From a virus: a stretch of 49,058 nucleotides of DNA. The notes below the pieces were generated by a model. That model was not told where the DNA came from. It worked only from the letters and a program-made list of their open reading frames with translations, and searched no databases. The stretch covers positions 1-49,058 of the IMG/VR virus record IMGVR_UViG_3300037674_001308. One strand, 5' to 3'. The number at the start of each line of letters is the position of its first letter. The stretch's first letter is position 1. The translations under genes and the position numbers were made by a program. Shown one piece after another: positions 16,501 to 23,060 of this stretch.

Positions 16501-17448
16501 GATCTTGCCAGCACTCACACCCAAATCAGCAGCCATGGCAGCGAAATCTTTCTGTACTGCAATAGCCTGTTGTGCGCTCATGCCAAGAGACTTATTAAGG
16601 ATCTCGAAGTTTGCCGCCGTAGTCGCCGAGTCAATACCCAGCCCTTTTAGTTGCGCCGTTGCTTCAACTAGCTGTCCTTGCGCCTCTTCTGTCATCTCAG
16701 TGAACTGGCTCATGCCGGTATAGAGTTCTTTGACAGCTTCGCCGGCATCTTCCATGCTGACATTCCATTCAGCGTTGTGCTGCATGGTGTCCATAATCAT
16801 GTCGTTGTATTCGCCAGTACCATTAGTAAGCTTGTTGACCGACGAGAACTGAGCGTCTGCGGAAATCACCATAGCCGCAGTTGCCTCTTGAACCTTCATC
16901 AAAGATGAGCCTAACATGTTGGCGACACTAAACTGCTCAGCAAGAGCGCTCGCTACCGCTTCCATGGACTCTTCAATGCCACCGTCTAAGAATGCACCGA
17001 AGAGCCCTGACCGCCAGTCAGCGGATACGCCAGTGAGCGTCTTTGCATACGACTGTGCGAGTCCAGCAGCCTTGGCTTGCGCCTTGATCATCTTCTGCAT
17101 GGCTGTGAGTTCGTCTAGACGAGCTTGGAGCGCTGCTTTAATCGCCGGATCTGTCGCAGCCTTAATCTTCGCTTCAAGAATCGACTGTTCTTTTTCATTT
17201 TCAAGTTCTTTGAGGCGCAGATTAGCCTTGGTCAACTGACCTTGCTTCTTAGCTTGATCTAAGTTCTTCTTGATCGTTTGCGAATACTTGTCAAGCTGTT
17301 CCCATTGGGCGTTTGCAGCCGCCATGTCCGCAACAAACTGCGGACCCATCTCCAACAATGAATCCTTGATGTCAGCGGCGTCCACCTTCATGCGAGATAG
17401 CATGTCGGCGGCTTGTTTTAGTATTTTTGGATCTGGGGTATCAGCCAT
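13600..17448 (-). CDS. Tail tape measure protein
   Basis: At 1282 residues, this fits the tape measure role: its length sets tail length. Residues 1-150 are helical and charged (coiled-coil-like). Residues about 180-480 are an Ala-rich helical region. Residues about 500-1130 are strongly hydrophobic with many predicted membrane-like helices, including three tandem units of about 58-59 residues around G-I-E-G-F-T-K-R-G-M-F-E-A-M. The C terminus is charged and ends DSKHGLKGF. Hydrophobic segments let such proteins insert into the host membrane during DNA ejection. It lies between tail tube/gp26-like genes and baseplate genes, as expected. Confidence 0.9.
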   Translation of the reverse strand: MADTPDPKILKQAADMLSRMKVDAADIKDSLLEMGPQFVADMAAANAQWEQLDKYSQTIKKNLDQAKKQGQLTKANLRLKELENEKEQSILEAKIKAATDPAIKAALQARLDELTAMQKMIKAQAKAAGLAQSYAKTLTGVSADWRSGLFGAFLDGGIEESMEAVASALAEQFSVANMLGSSLMKVQEATAAMVISADAQFSSVNKLTNGTGEYNDMIMDTMQHNAEWNVSMEDAGEAVKELYTGMSQFTEMTEEAQGQLVEATAQLKGLGIDSATTAANFEILNKSLGMSAQQAIAVQKDFAAMAADLGVSAGKISKDFAANADVFTAYGDEATQVFKEVAAAAKATGIEMQTLLGITTQFDTFEGAAQSAGKLNAILGGGVLDSMELLNASEEERVRLLIQSIQLSGKSWDSMNKFEKIAVANAAGIQDMTEASKLFGQSLSEYDKAQAKIENNAEAQKKLEERAAAAASMKEKLTRIMEQFAVAVAPIVSAIHWMLDGFLQLNDMMGGFLVPTLIALLGVMAIAHYRIKIMAFWQGILAAKTALVNLAKTGSIAAFFGAAAAETAEATAATGAGGATVGLAASMTALSIAMAPLIPMITAIALAIFGLAIAIAAPIIAVVALVWALKDLVIAMMEMTDAIAPALLGLIGFGAASMIALPMLAMGIAMFVAILAPVAPMMAPVALGLLQLSGAALVFGIAAWFLGQGFKALKEGIDDFPIMQMIGLGLALIPFGYALMYAAIPFIIGGGLVGIGALLLGFGLQALAKGIEGFTKRGMFEAMLGLTFMLVLFGYGLMYAAVPFLIGATLIGIPALLLGFGLQMLAKGIEGFTKRGMFEAMWELTYMLFVFGIGLIYAAVPFLIGGTLVGIASLILGAGLIVLAKGISAFKKIGFENMIELGFSLIAFGWLLIPAGIALLIGGYFLMWGAIPATAGLLILLLGVKPWMSMDFAKLATLGKTLDAMTDGFMRTGFFLMFSGPMLMIGGLTAGIGLLWLAMGVAPWMAMDLDLVSGLGWSLAEFATGLFFAAIALIVAGPLLLVAAVMTAWAMMMLAVPLMMFANALAVMAPYTDKMAPMADGLRALAWALPALGWGLFKLGVYASLPFFDKGLDTLTKALYAFAGAMSTISAEKAVALGQIFQGLAGFTDLDETADTLWDLAWGIWAIGRALATIPEEKALAFSVTADSLASLIDSSVQLTPEVVENVEGMAKAAREYASAQREMKEPSKDAFVEALRQVLGEKSSAGSKEKKGQDIVLELDGDEFARAVNAAIDSKHGLKGF
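14757..15290 (-). repeat. Tandem repeats of about 174-177 bp within the tape measure gene
   Basis: Three units, 174 to 177 bp apart, encode FGYGLMYAAVPFLIG...LLLGFGLQMLAKGIEGF-like segments. Units at 14931 and 15108 are nearly identical at the coding level; the one at 14757 has diverged. In-frame unit gain or loss would change tail length in steps. Confidence 0.75.
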
Positions 17449-17479
17449 TCGCTAGCGATCTCCTTGGGGGATTCTCGGC

Positions 17480-17812
17480 TTACTTAAATGGCCAATCGAT
17501 GCCCGTACTGCGCTCAAACTTTTTCACTGCGCCACGGAGCGCGTACTTGCTACGATACGTGCGCGGATCATCCAAGCCGTATTTCGCATAATCTTTGTAA
17601 TATCTTTTTTCACCTGCTAGGGTGCGAGCAAAATCTTTTACTTGTCTCTTATTGCCTCGCACAATCAAGGGCACTTTTGCGCCACCGAACATGCGTTGCA
17701 TGATCATTTTGATGCCGCCACCAAACATCGACAAAAAACTTTCGTTCATTTCGCCATTCTCGGCTGCGCCCAAGTCAATAATAATAGGAGCCAAGTCGCC
17801 GCTGTCTTCCAT
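17480..17812 (-). CDS. Conserved small tail-region protein (110 residues)
   Basis: I chose the ATG at 17812 over an in-frame start at 17845, because GGAGG lies seven bases upstream of it. The N-terminal third is acidic (MEDSGDLAPIIIDLG), followed by a Met/Gly-rich helix and a basic C-terminal part with the distinctive KRQVKDFARTLAGEKRYYKDY and a final GIDWPFK. It sits between the gp26-like pair and the tape measure gene, where tail assembly chaperones or small tail proteins are found. No function can be assigned. A terminator and a late-type motif lie directly upstream, so it opens a new transcript with the tape measure gene. Confidence 0.7.
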   Translation of the reverse strand: MEDSGDLAPIIIDLGAAENGEMNESFLSMFGGGIKMIMQRMFGGAKVPLIVRGNKRQVKDFARTLAGEKRYYKDYAKYGLDDPRTYRSKYALRGAVKKFERSTGIDWPFK

Positions 17813-17847
17813 GGATAGTCCTCCAGATGATTCTAATAGTATCATCA

Positions 17848-17860
17848 GTAAATAGTTAAG
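17848..17860 (-). promoter_or_regulatory. ACTANTTA late-type motif (upstream of the 110-residue gene and tape measure)
   Basis: Coding strand reads CTTAACTATTTAC, 36 bases before the ATG at 17812, and immediately follows the terminator at 17862-17899. Confidence 0.5.
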
Positions 17861-17861
17861 T

Positions 17862-17899
17862 AAAAAAGAAAAAGGACCGGGTTTTAATTCCGGTCCTTT
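17862..17899 (-). terminator. Rho-independent terminator after the gp26-like pair
   Basis: Coding-strand stem AAAGGACCGG/CCGGTCCTTT with a 9-base loop, followed by TTCTTTTTTA. It lies 16 bases past the stop at 17915. Confidence 0.85.
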
Positions 17900-17914
17900 A
17901 AAAAAGCAGCCCAG

Positions 17915-18208
17915 TTATCTGCTGGGCTTGCTTACACTTGGCATGCTTGGTCTGCTCATAGACGGCATACTGGATGATCCCTTGGTTTGGGATTTTTTCA
18001 TCTGTTCTGCTTCATCTTTAAACTGCTTCTGCAATCGCTCCATGAACCAGCGGCGTAGTTTTACTGGGAGGTTATATGCCTCGATGAAACTCCAGCCTCC
18101 GTGATATTTGAGCAAGAAAAATTGTTCATATACCTGTGCTATGTACTCATGACTTAGGCCAAAAAAAGTCCGCAGTGAACGGCACCTCCATGTCCTGTTC
18201 ATATCCAC
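17915..18208 (-). CDS. Tail assembly chaperone-like frame, possibly expressed by +1 frameshift from the gp26-like gene
   Basis: The frame overlaps the end of the gp26-like gene by 62 bases. Possible starts are GTG at 18208 or ATG at 18202, but the first 15 residues (DMNRTWRCRSLRTFF) look like noise in the overlap. Conserved-looking sequence begins only at about GLSHEYIAQVYEQFFLLKY and continues GGWSFIEAYNLPVKLRRWF, then a Lys/Ser/Met-rich tail. The boundary is a run of seven T, where a +1 slip would fuse this frame to the gp26-like protein. T4 has the small gp51 after gp26. It could also be initiated independently, since a GAGG lies nine bases before the ATG. Confidence 0.6.
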   Translation of the reverse strand: MDMNRTWRCRSLRTFFGLSHEYIAQVYEQFFLLKYHGGWSFIEAYNLPVKLRRWFMERLQKQFKDEAEQMKKSQTKGSSSMPSMSRPSMPSVSKPSR

Positions 18209-19064
18209 AAGCCTCGCATGCGAAGTGTTGTCTCAAATCATAATTCGGCATTAGTGCAGCATAAGCGCTTCTCAAAAATCGAGAATCCGATGCTGGCATT
18301 GCATTCACAAATCCATAAATGTGCTGCATTAGGGTACTTCCATTGACTGCTGTAATGTACGTTCTCATTTGATCCGTCATTTGAGTGTCATGTCCTAAAA
18401 GTTCTTTTCTGGTGTTCTTGGCGCTCTTTTGCGCTTTCTGCATGCTCTTAGCCATTTGTGCCTCGTCGTGCCCGTTTAGCATACGGACTGTGACCACCAC
18501 CTCAGACTTAGGCAAGGTGATATTAAATGTAAGATCCTCGTTTTTTGACACTAGGTTCTTATGCTCCTCGGAATCGAAGTATTCTGTATCAAATCCAGTT
18601 GCTACACCGTTCTCCAAAGTAAATTCATACTCTTGAGTGGTGGAACACGCTGGGCACTGAGTCTTGGTCTTGTACTCTGAGCCATAACCAGAGATTCGTG
18701 CTGCCACAAGGATAGCGTTCTTGTCTCCTGTTAGTAAGCCCTCTACTTTGACGCGCTTATCAACAATAATGTTCTGCAAGAACCGGTTGATTGCTACGCC
18801 CTTCTTAAGCAAAGCCCTAGACGTAAGAATATCCTCGTCCTTTGCGGTCATGTACTTAATCTCCAAGGTGTCAACGCCGCAAAGCGGATGATCCTCGGCA
18901 TAGTACGCGCCGGCGGATGGAAGTTCTACGAACTCGGTTGGGACTACAAAGTTTAGTTGTCCCGCTGGTGTTGGGGTGGGCTGCGCAGCAGCCTCTTGAA
19001 CGGCTGCAGTCGCATCGGGATGTTCCCGGGCGGCTGTCCGTTCGTCGTTGTTACGACCTGACAT
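18147..19064 (-). CDS. gp26-like baseplate hub assembly protein
   Basis: The 305-residue product matches the T4 baseplate (gp26) family pattern: FVVPTEFVELPSAGAYY, then LEIKYMTAKDEDILTSRALLKKG, GDKNAILVAARISGYG, and a Cys pair CPAC that may bind zinc with CEACG near the C terminus. The N-terminal 35 residues are low complexity (Ala, Thr, Pro). The family acts in baseplate hub assembly. Its frame ends ADFFWPKS-stop just after a T7 run, and the overlapping frame continues with a conserved helical domain, so a frameshifted long form is possible. ATG is preceded by GGAGG. Confidence 0.75.
   Translation of the reverse strand: MSGRNNDERTAAREHPDATAAVQEAAAQPTPTPAGQLNFVVPTEFVELPSAGAYYAEDHPLCGVDTLEIKYMTAKDEDILTSRALLKKGVAINRFLQNIIVDKRVKVEGLLTGDKNAILVAARISGYGSEYKTKTQCPACSTTQEYEFTLENGVATGFDTEYFDSEEHKNLVSKNEDLTFNITLPKSEVVVTVRMLNGHDEAQMAKSMQKAQKSAKNTRKELLGHDTQMTDQMRTYITAVNGSTLMQHIYGFVNAMPASDSRFLRSAYAALMPNYDLRQHFACEACGYEQDMEVPFTADFFWPKS
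18159..18167 (-). other. Candidate slippery site (T7 run) for +1 frameshift
   Basis: In the gp26-like frame, the sequence is GAC TTT TTT TGG CCT. A P-site tRNA-Phe on the second TTT can re-pair one base forward on TTT, giving GGC CTA in the downstream frame. The zero-frame stop follows four codons later. A -2 slip would give the same new frame. Confidence 0.4.
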
Positions 19065-19089
19065 TAATCCTCCAATATGGTTTTAGTAT

Positions 19090-19118
19090 ATAATACTTAG
19101 TCAGTTTATTAAAATGTT
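19090..19118 (-). promoter_or_regulatory. AT-rich leader with a variant late-type motif (upstream of gp26-like gene)
   Basis: The 67-base gap after the tube gene is very AT rich. Its coding strand contains GACTAAGTATTATATAC, a relaxed version of the ACTANTTA motif, about 25-45 bases before the ATG at 19064. Confidence 0.3.
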
Positions 19119-19131
19119 TTTTTAAAAATGA

Positions 19132-19755
19132 TCAGCTTGGTCCCGGGAAGACACTGCGTCCGGATGATCTCCAGCCTGCGCCGGCACCTGCGCCGTCGCC
19201 GCCGTTGTCGCCACCAAGTTCTGCCCAATCGTAGCGAACCTTAACGGTGATTTCTGCGATGTCATCAGACTCATAATCAAGATCGCCAAAGGAAACTTCT
19301 TTGATCCATGCGTTCTTAAGATACCATGATTCGATAGTAGTAACCCCTTCGCCGTCAGAAGACTCGCCAGAGATCATCTCAATGGTAAGACCGCCCAAAG
19401 CGGCAACTGCAGACTCTTTCGTGATAGTCTGTGCCGCATGCGCCTCGGTATCGGGAAGCTTGTAGCCTGCCATGTCGATGATCTTCAAAATGTTCTTTGC
19501 CGCATCCGGGTTAACAGGATCGACAAGAGTAAACTCTACTTCGTTGTATTCCATTCGTCCCGGGTAATAGAAAGAATGGTTAATATAACTATGCTTTACC
19601 TCTGAAACTGTAAAGGTGGGCTTAGTCACCTTCTTGATAATCCAAGCTGGGATGGTTACATCCGAATGGGGACCGCTATCGTCTGGGCTGATGCTCAGTA
19701 TCCACCTAAATTTTCTCTTGGGTTCAGTTGTAGTGCTGCTCCAAAAATCTGACAT
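19132..19755 (-). CDS. gp19: Tail tube protein, gp19-like
   Basis: The 207-residue protein has the features of T4-type tube subunits: a short N terminus before RKFRWILSI, VTIPAWIIKKVTKPTFTVSEVKHSYINHSFYYPGRMEYNEVEFTLVDP, and a late strand SWYLKNAWIKEVSFGDLDYESDDIAEITVKVRYDWAEL. The latter blocks are typical of gp19 relatives. It is longer than T4 gp19 (163), with a Gly/Ala-rich C-terminal tail. It follows the sheath gene directly, as in T4. A late-type motif lies in the 102-base gap upstream. Confidence 0.9.
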   Translation of the reverse strand: MSDFWSSTTTEPKRKFRWILSISPDDSGPHSDVTIPAWIIKKVTKPTFTVSEVKHSYINHSFYYPGRMEYNEVEFTLVDPVNPDAAKNILKIIDMAGYKLPDTEAHAAQTITKESAVAALGGLTIEMISGESSDGEGVTTIESWYLKNAWIKEVSFGDLDYESDDIAEITVKVRYDWAELGGDNGGDGAGAGAGWRSSGRSVFPGPS

Positions 19756-19811
19756 TTGTTAAATCCTCCGAATGATTCTTCGTGAACCTCTTGTGGGTTC
19801 TATTTTCTTCT

Positions 19812-19824
19812 ATAATAAGTAGTG
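19812..19824 (-). promoter_or_regulatory. ACTANTTA late-type motif (upstream of tail tube)
   Basis: Coding strand reads CACTACTTATTAT, about 57 bases before the ATG at 19755, in the gap after the sheath gene. Confidence 0.5.
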
Positions 19825-19857
19825 AAACGATTGGGAAAACCCCGACCGTTTTCTGGT

Positions 19858-22857
19858 TTAGTCATCAAATGCTGCGCCGGAATCCGTGATAACGAAGTCG
19901 ATGGCGATGAACTCGATTGCCTTCGCAGGCTTCAAGTAGATCTTAGCATACATGATATTTCTATCAATAAGATCTGGAGTGGTTGTGTTTTCATCCAAGA
20001 TGATCTTGAAGTCCATGAGTCCGAGTCGCGACTTGACGCTTCCCAAGAAAGGAGAGACCTTAGAGGTGAACTTCTTCCATGTGGACTTAACGTTCTGGTC
20101 GAAGAGCAACGTTGCCGCCATTCTTGAGACCTCGCGCTTGACGAAAATCATCAAGCGACGTACGTTAATACGGTCAAGTGCTGACTGGGTAACCTGAAGC
20201 GTCTTCTGACCGAAGATTACGATGCCCTCTGCAGGGAACTGCGCAATCGGGTTGATGTTCGCATCGTAGAGGGAATCTCTTTCCTTGGAAGTCAAGCGTT
20301 CGCTGACTGCAAGGACGGGAAGACCGCCGCGACCCTCTGACAAACCGCCTCGGGTGAAGCCAGCAGGAGCAAACCAAAGCTCCTGAGTCTTCTGACCATA
20401 TGACATGGCACCGAGAGCAACAACGGAGGGCGGAACCCAAACGCGCTGCGCAGTTTGCGGATCTGAAATCTGGACCCATGGGAAGTAGCAGGCTCCATAA
20501 CTGGAGTTAAGACCGCGTGTTCTCATGTTGCTGACAGCGGTGGTGATGTTTGCACCACGGTTCTCAGCAGACTTAGTAGATTCAGTCTTGGGAGTATATG
20601 CGTTAGCAATATCAATAATCGCCAAGCAGTCTCCACGATCCTCTGCCGTGTTAATAGCATGGTTAGTCAAGCCGGTGTGAGTAACGCCCGGGATAGCCAA
20701 CAGGTCCATATCAATAACCTCAGGATCGGCGACCATATCAATAGCCTTCTTGATTGAGTAATATGCATAGTTGGTAGTCTCGGCAGCATTGCTGGCAAGA
20801 GTAACGTTGTTGAACGGCTCTGACTGTTTAACATCTACGCCCTCGAATCCACCGTACATTGGAAGAACGAAGCGGTTTGCGCCGGCGTCCAGTGGTCCCT
20901 TGTAGGAAGAACTAGCAGCGGTCAGCGAGGTACCTGCAAGGCGTGAGCCGGAGAGGTAAGTGCTGTGCATCGCTTGTCCTGAGTTTGTTGACTTGATGTC
21001 ATCAAGTGTGAAGTAGAAAGACACTTCGGTGTCCGCTGAAGCGGCAGCGTCATATGAGTTTACGCCGTAAGGAAGTGCGCGGACGGTATCGCCCCAACTG
21101 GTTTCAAACAGAATGTCTGAGTCTTCACGGGTTGAGTCAACACCCCAGTATGCGTTTCTCGCGTCGGACAAACCACCGTTAGAGGATGATTGTCTGAGAT
21201 ACAACTGCGGGTAGACGTAAGAACCACTGAAACCAACTTCTCCCAAGTTGCCGGAGACGTGTACTAGGACCGAGCCAGAGTGAACGCCACCTGCCCAGCC
21301 ACCAGCGCTGGTGGGGTCGCCGTTGCCCACCTCAGAACCGGGTTCGCCTGAACCTCCGTCCTTGCCGAATACGTTCTGGTAAGCGTTACCGAAATCGTTA
21401 CCCGGGTTGGCTACCATTGTTGTTCCGCCGTCAGTTGCTACGGCTGCAGCGACTGAACCAGAGTTAATGGAGAACCCAATGAACCGGGGAGGTCCGTAGA
21501 AGCCGAATGGAAGCAGAAGCTGATCTGCTGTTCCAATCTCGACCGCGTTGTTGAGTTCTACACGAATAAACCTAGACATGTTGGGGTGCTCACCGTATTC
21601 TCTATAACGCTTTTCGGTGTCGCTCCACTTCTGTCGTCTGTCGCCAATCTTACGACCAATAAAGTTCGTAGAGAATGGGTTCAGGTTACATCCTGAGAAT
21701 CTTTCAACGATCTGGACGGAGTTATCAAGGTCATCTGATTTGCGGAGAACAACATCAAACGAGCCGTACTTATCATAGTCGTTCGCAGAAACCTTAATAG
21801 ATTGAATAGCAATCTTAAGGTTCTTCTGTTCCCACTCACCGGGTGAGAGAGTAACAAAGCGGAACAACTTCTGCATGTTAGTAGGATCGTAGGAGCCGTA
21901 GTTGGTGGTCAAGTCCTGACCGAATACCCAACCAGACTTGGCTTCCTTTGCCGCCATCGTCTGTACACCGGGGGTGTAGCTGCCAAGCTTCATCGGGGCA
22001 ACGAAACCATAGTACTGACCGCTAGCGCCATCGCTGATATCTGCGGTGCCAGCCTCGCCGGTATAACCGGAAGCCTGCTGTCCACACTGCTCGACCAAGT
22101 GGCGGTCGAAAGTCTCGCCAAGCCAGTAGTGATGGTCGCCAGAGTTAGTGCCCTGATCGGTGATCTGATCGTTGACCGTCATGGGGTTCGTGTTGAACAC
22201 GTTTCTAATGTATTTTGCAGAAGTTCTGTTAAAGTTGAATGCTGTCTCATGACGCACAGTTGAGCCGGTCATAACTTGAGCGGTGAATCCTGCATATGCT
22301 GCATTAGACTCAACCAACACGTTAGAACCAGAAACGGTAACGTCGTCCTCGGTGGAGCCAGCGCATGTACCCTTGAGGGCAAGCTCGCCGTTCTTCAAGT
22401 AGAAGATGGCTGCTAGACAACCCTTGTTAGCAGTAGTGCCTGAGCCGGAGTTGGCAATAAAGAGCCCATAAGCACCGCCGTCAGTACCAACAGTGCCATT
22501 TGACCAGCCTGCGTATCCAGACGAGGTAGCATCCTCATGCTGCTCGCCAACCAGACGAACGATAGTACAGGCGTTGGTGTTTCGCAACCATGCTTGTGCG
22601 GCATATGCAGCATAGGTCGGACCTACATTGTTGCCGTCGCGCCATACGTCGTCTCCTTGTCGTCCACCGACTGGTGAACCGAATACTTCAATGAAGTCTG
22701 AAAATGATGTGATTCGAGTGGGACGCATTGATGGTCCTCTCGCTGTGCGTCCAATAATAACTGGACCGATAGGATCAGCCGGTCGGGGAAGTTGTGAGTT
22801 ATCGATCTCATTAACAAACACACCGGGTGAAACAAACTTAAACTTGGTTACTGACAT
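19858..22857 (-). CDS. gp18: Tail sheath protein, gp18-like
   Basis: The 999-residue protein begins KFVSPGVFVNEIDNSQLPRP, a classic sheath N terminus, followed by IGPVIIGRTARGPSMRPTRITSFSDFIEVFG. The C-terminal domain has SALDRINVRRLMIFVKREV, FDQNVKSTWKKFTSKVSPFLGSVKSRLGL and a final IAIDFVITDSGAAFDD, matching the conserved sheath core that grips the tube and neighbouring subunits. It is much longer than T4 gp18 (659); the central Gly/Ser/Asn-rich region is probably a large outward-facing insert. The tube gene follows, as in T4. Confidence 0.95.
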   Translation of the reverse strand: MSVTKFKFVSPGVFVNEIDNSQLPRPADPIGPVIIGRTARGPSMRPTRITSFSDFIEVFGSPVGGRQGDDVWRDGNNVGPTYAAYAAQAWLRNTNACTIVRLVGEQHEDATSSGYAGWSNGTVGTDGGAYGLFIANSGSGTTANKGCLAAIFYLKNGELALKGTCAGSTEDDVTVSGSNVLVESNAAYAGFTAQVMTGSTVRHETAFNFNRTSAKYIRNVFNTNPMTVNDQITDQGTNSGDHHYWLGETFDRHLVEQCGQQASGYTGEAGTADISDGASGQYYGFVAPMKLGSYTPGVQTMAAKEAKSGWVFGQDLTTNYGSYDPTNMQKLFRFVTLSPGEWEQKNLKIAIQSIKVSANDYDKYGSFDVVLRKSDDLDNSVQIVERFSGCNLNPFSTNFIGRKIGDRRQKWSDTEKRYREYGEHPNMSRFIRVELNNAVEIGTADQLLLPFGFYGPPRFIGFSINSGSVAAAVATDGGTTMVANPGNDFGNAYQNVFGKDGGSGEPGSEVGNGDPTSAGGWAGGVHSGSVLVHVSGNLGEVGFSGSYVYPQLYLRQSSSNGGLSDARNAYWGVDSTREDSDILFETSWGDTVRALPYGVNSYDAAASADTEVSFYFTLDDIKSTNSGQAMHSTYLSGSRLAGTSLTAASSSYKGPLDAGANRFVLPMYGGFEGVDVKQSEPFNNVTLASNAAETTNYAYYSIKKAIDMVADPEVIDMDLLAIPGVTHTGLTNHAINTAEDRGDCLAIIDIANAYTPKTESTKSAENRGANITTAVSNMRTRGLNSSYGACYFPWVQISDPQTAQRVWVPPSVVALGAMSYGQKTQELWFAPAGFTRGGLSEGRGGLPVLAVSERLTSKERDSLYDANINPIAQFPAEGIVIFGQKTLQVTQSALDRINVRRLMIFVKREVSRMAATLLFDQNVKSTWKKFTSKVSPFLGSVKSRLGLMDFKIILDENTTTPDLIDRNIMYAKIYLKPAKAIEFIAIDFVITDSGAAFDD

Positions 22858-22948
22858 TACGCTTAATCTCCTGCATTAATACTTTAGTCCCTTTTTAGAA
22901 CAGGGGCTTTTATGTTCTTCATACAGCTTCTTTGTCGCCATATTTCAC

Positions 22949-22961
22949 TAATAAATAGTTC
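22949..22961 (-). promoter_or_regulatory. ACTANTTA late-type motif (upstream of tail sheath)
   Basis: Coding strand reads GAACTATTTATTA, about 92 bases before the ATG at 22857, in the 203-base gap that also contains the terminator at 23015-23035. Confidence 0.5.
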
Positions 22962-23010
22962 CCGATATCGCCAACGGACATGAAAGAATAGAAATCTTAT
23001 ACGCAACGAA

Positions 23011-23035
23011 AGAAGGGGTCCGACAAGCGGACCCC
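23011..23035 (-). terminator. Terminator after the 944-residue fibre-like gene
   Basis: Perfect 8-bp stem GGGGTCCG/CGGACCCC with a 5-base loop, followed on the coding strand by TTCTTTCGTT. The T-tract is interrupted, so efficiency is uncertain. It lies 26 bases past the stop at 23061. Confidence 0.65.
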
Positions 23036-23060
23036 CTCAGGAACAAATCCCTACTTAATC

